Below the pieces are notes generated by a model that saw nothing but the letters and a program-made list of their open reading frames with translations, was not told the origin of the DNA and ran no database searches. From Lentzea albida (GTDB taxonomy: Bacteria > Actinomycetota > Actinomycetes > Mycobacteriales > Pseudonocardiaceae), in contig NZ_FOFV01000024.1 in the NCBI RefSeq assembly GCF_900111005.1, positions 448 through 64,447 on the forward strand: 64,000 nucleotides of DNA, in the 5' to 3' direction. The position numbers and the translations under genes were made by a program. Below are positions 61,441 to 64,000 of the stretch, piece after piece (the stretch's first letter is position 1; each line of letters starts with the position of its first letter).

Positions 61441-63140
61441 TCAGCCGCGCAGGCTCCACTGCTGGTTCAGGCCGCCGTGGCAGTCCCACAGGATCACCGC
61501 GGTGCCGTTGGCGGTGCCACCGCCACTGGCGTCGAGGCACCTGCCGCCGATCGTGAACTGCCGGGCGGACGTGTGGTTCCACCGCTGGTTCGCTCCGTCA
61601 TCGCAGTCCCACAGCCTCACGGCGCTGTTGTTCGCCGTGGACGCGACGTCGAGGCGCCGGCCCGACTGGGTGCCGACGACGGTGACGTTCTCGCGTCCGC
61701 CCCGGTGCCGCCGCCAGGTCCCGCGTTGGCCACCACCGCCTGGGCGCCGCCCGGCCAGCTGCCGGCGGAGACGACGACGTCGCCGTTCACCACGTTGCCG
61801 CGGTCTCCGTGGGAGATGTTGCTGCTGCCGTTGCTCGACCAGTCTCCGGTGAGCGTCCAGTCGCCCGCGTTCTCGCCGCCGCCGTAGTCGGCGGTGGCCC
61901 AGGTCCCGGTGGAGGAGAAGACGTTGCCGGTCGCGCGGTGGTGCTGGGAGCCCTCGTCGAAGTACAGGCCGAAGGAACCGTTGGTGCGCGGGCAGTGGTT
62001 GCCGCTGATCTCCGCGTTAAGGTTCCAGCCCGACGTGTAGATGCACCCGCCGTCGGTCATCTGCTGCATCACGTCGTGGACGTAGTCGTTCAGCAGCTTG
62101 TTGCCGGACGCCGTGGTGGGGGTGGAGTGGCGGGGCTGGTAGTGGTGGAGACCCCTGCCCGGGTTGTGGTTGCTGCCGCCCGCGTCGTTGGAACCCCGGC
62201 CGTAGCCGAGGGAGATGCCGGAGTACGGCAGGTTGTAGACCTCGTTGTGCGCCACCGTCGCGTTGGTGACGTACGTGTTGAGCACGGAGACGATGCCCCG
62301 GTACTCGATCCCGAGGTCGTGCACGCGGTCGTAGCTGACCGTGATGTCCCGGTTGACCATCCGCTGGTCGCTCGGGTGGTGCGCGTCGGCGCGCACGCCG
62401 CCGACCACCACGCCGCCCTCCGAGTTCTGCGCGATCTCCGAGCGGGTGATCGTGATGCCGGCGCACCGAGGCCGACTCGGCTGGTGTGCGCGTTGGCGTC
62501 GTTGCCGATGCCGATCGCGGTCTGCCCGAGGTCGACGAAGCGGGAGTCGGTGAAGGTGACGCGGCCGGCCGCGAAGATCTGGACGGCGGCGGGCATCTGC
62601 GACCAGTGCGGCCGGACCGCCTCGAACGCCGGGCAGCCGCTGCGGCAGGAGTTCAGCCCGTCCGCCGGCCGGCTCCAGTTGCCCGAGGTGTAGGCGCCGG
62701 TCTGCTGGTCGGCGTACCCCTGGTTGCCGCCGGGGCCGAGCCACGACGTAGCGGTGAAGGTGATGCCGCTGAACGAGATGTCGTGCGCGGGCGCGTCGTA
62801 GGTGCCGCCGACGGCCACGAGCGACTGCGGGGTGGGCAGTTCGACGCTGACGTTGTTCATGTTCTGCCCGGAGCGGGGGATGTGGTTCAGGACCCCGGTG
62901 CCCGGGTTGAGGCACCACCCGATCGCCCGCCGTGTCCAGGAAGTCGTACGCGTTCGTCAGGTGGAGCGGCCCGGTGCGGAACGGGTCGTTGAGCGTGTCG
63001 TGGCCGAACTTGTTGTTGTTCCAGGCGGGTTGCTGCGTCGTCAGGAAGTTCCCGCTGATGCTCTGCACCGGCTGAGTGCCTGTCGGTGAAGGAGTTGACG
63101 CTCTCCACCTCCACGCGGTTCTGGTTCGCCACGCTGTTCA
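61441..63140 (-). pseudogene. Frameshifted beta-helix protein with ricin-type domain
   Basis: Homologous protein sequence continues through all three leftward frames. Near 63050-62920 it reads SISGNFLTTQQPAWNNNKFG; around 62860-62470 MNNVSVELP and SFSGITFTATSWLGPGGNQG; around 62460-61690 ITITRSEIAQNSEGG, SVLNTYVTNATVAHNEVY and GCIYTSGWNLN, which are right-handed parallel beta-helix repeats; and at 61640-61443 a ricin-B domain (RLWDCDDGANQRW, ILWDCHGGLNQQWSLRG). At least three frame changes are needed, and the signal peptide and N-terminus are missing. A polysaccharide lyase or hydrolase is the likely ancestor. Sequencing errors could explain single shifts but not the missing 5' end. Confidence 0.75.
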
Positions 63141-63179
63141 GGTGGCCGGTGGCACGACCGGCTGAACTCGGCTTCGGCG

Positions 63180-63497
63180 TCAGCCGCGGGAGTGGCTCGC
63201 CCCGTCCGCCTTGGCCTTCTCCGCGATGGCCTGCAGCGCCGCGATGTGCGCGCTCAGGGCCGAGCGACCGGGACCGGTCAGGTTGAGCCAGGTCCGCGGC
63301 CGCTTGTTGACGTACCCCTTGCGGACCTCGACGTACTCGTTCTTCGACAGCGTGGTGACCTGTTTGGACAGTGCGGAGTCGGAGAGCCCCACCGAGTCCC
63401 GGACGAACCCGAACTCGGCCCACTCCGCCGCGGTCAGCAGGGAGACGATGGCCAGTCTCGTCGGGTCCAGCAGGAGCTGGTCAAGCTCGGCCACCAC
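63180..63497 (-). CDS. Small winged-helix transcriptional regulator
   Basis: A 105-residue regulator consisting of one winged-helix domain (DPTRLAIVSLLTAAEWAEFG, then VGLSDSALSKQVTTLSKNEY and a wing GYVNKRPRTW). It resembles the short MarR/ArsR-like regulators often paired with a membrane protein. The GTG start overlaps the end of the upstream membrane protein gene by 17 bases, so the two are co-translated. Control of the partner gene is inferred. Confidence 0.85.
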   Translation of the reverse strand: MVAELDQLLLDPTRLAIVSLLTAAEWAEFGFVRDSVGLSDSALSKQVTTLSKNEYVEVRKGYVNKRPRTWLNLTGPGRSALSAHIAALQAIAEKAKADGASHSRG

Positions 63498-63966
63498 TCA
63501 CCTCGTCCTGCCTGCGCAACAACCACAGCTGGAACTTCGGACCGAGGAACACGACGTAGAGCCCGGCCAGCGCCCCATAGTAGATGGCGGCGTGCGGCAC
63601 CTGCAGCCACGCGATCAGCAGCGCCCCGACGATCCCGATCGCGAGGACGGGTACCAGGCGCAGCAACCGCCACCGGAGGCCGACCGGCAGGCTGCGGTTC
63701 GACACGGCGACGCGACGGCCGAGAAGGGCGCCACCGGTCCGCGTGCGCAGGGCGAAGGACAGGCCGAGGCAGACCAGCAGGAACGGCCAGAGCAGCCAGC
63801 TGCCCACGGCGGGCGCGAGGTCGATCACCACGCAGTAGGCGAAGAGGGCGAGACCGCACGCGATCCACAGCCGGCGGGACCCGAGCGCGGACCTCGCCAC
63901 CTGGTCCTTGCCCTGGCGAACCGCGTGCAGTGCCGCCGCGGCCTCTTCCGGCGTCGGTTCGGTCAT
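63481..63966 (-). CDS. Small integral membrane protein
   Basis: A 161-residue protein with four predicted membrane segments (near residues 33-52, 55-70, 103-120 and 124-142) and basic loops. The ATG has GGAGG close upstream. I do not recognise a functional family; it is co-transcribed with the winged-helix regulator that follows, a common pairing in actinobacteria. Confidence 0.8.
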   Translation of the reverse strand: MTEPTPEEAAAALHAVRQGKDQVARSALGSRRLWIACGLALFAYCVVIDLAPAVGSWLLWPFLLVCLGLSFALRTRTGGALLGRRVAVSNRSLPVGLRWRLLRLVPVLAIGIVGALLIAWLQVPHAAIYYGALAGLYVVFLGPKFQLWLLRRQDEVSGGRA

Positions 63967-64000
63967 CGTTCCTCCGTCTGCTCCTGGTGCCGGTTCAGGG

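Overview
The window is high-GC actinobacterial DNA. GTG starts, strong third-position G/C, tightly coupled secondary-metabolite operons and secreted lectin- or cellulose-binding hydrolases suggest a filamentous actinomycete, most likely of the Pseudonocardiales (Saccharothrix/Lentzea/Actinosynnema type). The genus is inferred from gene content only.

Positions 1-39200 look like one biosynthetic gene cluster. A left arm (aldo-keto reductase, ligase-ACP-thioesterase protein, tyrosine ammonia-lyase-like MIO enzyme) faces two IclR regulators, a LysR pair and a free-standing acyltransferase. The core is a co-directional operon: a one-module PKS (ACP-KS-AT-AT-ACP), a one-module NRPS (C-A-PCP, predicted for glycine), a thioesterase-like protein with a Cys nucleophile, an Old Yellow Enzyme-type reductase and a P450. 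A salicylate synthase follows. Next come two diverged copies, in opposite orientation, of a four-gene cassette: acyl-AMP ligase, acyl carrier protein, P450 and a KAS III-like protein lacking the catalytic Cys. They flank a glycosyltransferase, an aldehyde dehydrogenase and a bicupin protein. A plausible reading is that aryl acids (coumarate from tyrosine, salicylate from chorismate) are adenylated, carried on ACPs, oxidised by P450s and either extended by the short PKS-NRPS line or transferred as decorations. The product is unknown to me.

A repeated near-palindrome, TTCCG-N5-YGGAAC, occurs in the non-coding gaps before the lyase/IclR, acyltransferase/IclR, bicupin/ACP and second ligase genes, with a one-mismatch copy before the PKS. 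It is a candidate cluster-wide operator, possibly read by the IclR proteins.

Positions 39650-44800 hold a separate leftward four-gene operon (MFS exporter, flavin monooxygenase, tryptophan-dioxygenase-like heme protein, PLP decarboxylase) that could be a small amine or indole pathway. Positions 44800-52780 are a patchwork of intact singletons (photolyase-like protein with apparently permuted domains, lipocalin, TetR/CPBP pair with a clear operator) and gene remnants (arsenite-methyltransferase-like just to the left, a nonsense-mutated fragment, TetR, flavin monooxygenase, KdpD, integrase).

Positions 52780-61040 are a leftward plant-polysaccharide operon: GH10 xylanase, GH43, GH95 and two CE1 esterases with different binding modules. 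Upstream lie a LacI-type operator and a frameshifted beta-helix/lectin pseudogene. The window ends with a small winged-helix regulator and a membrane protein.
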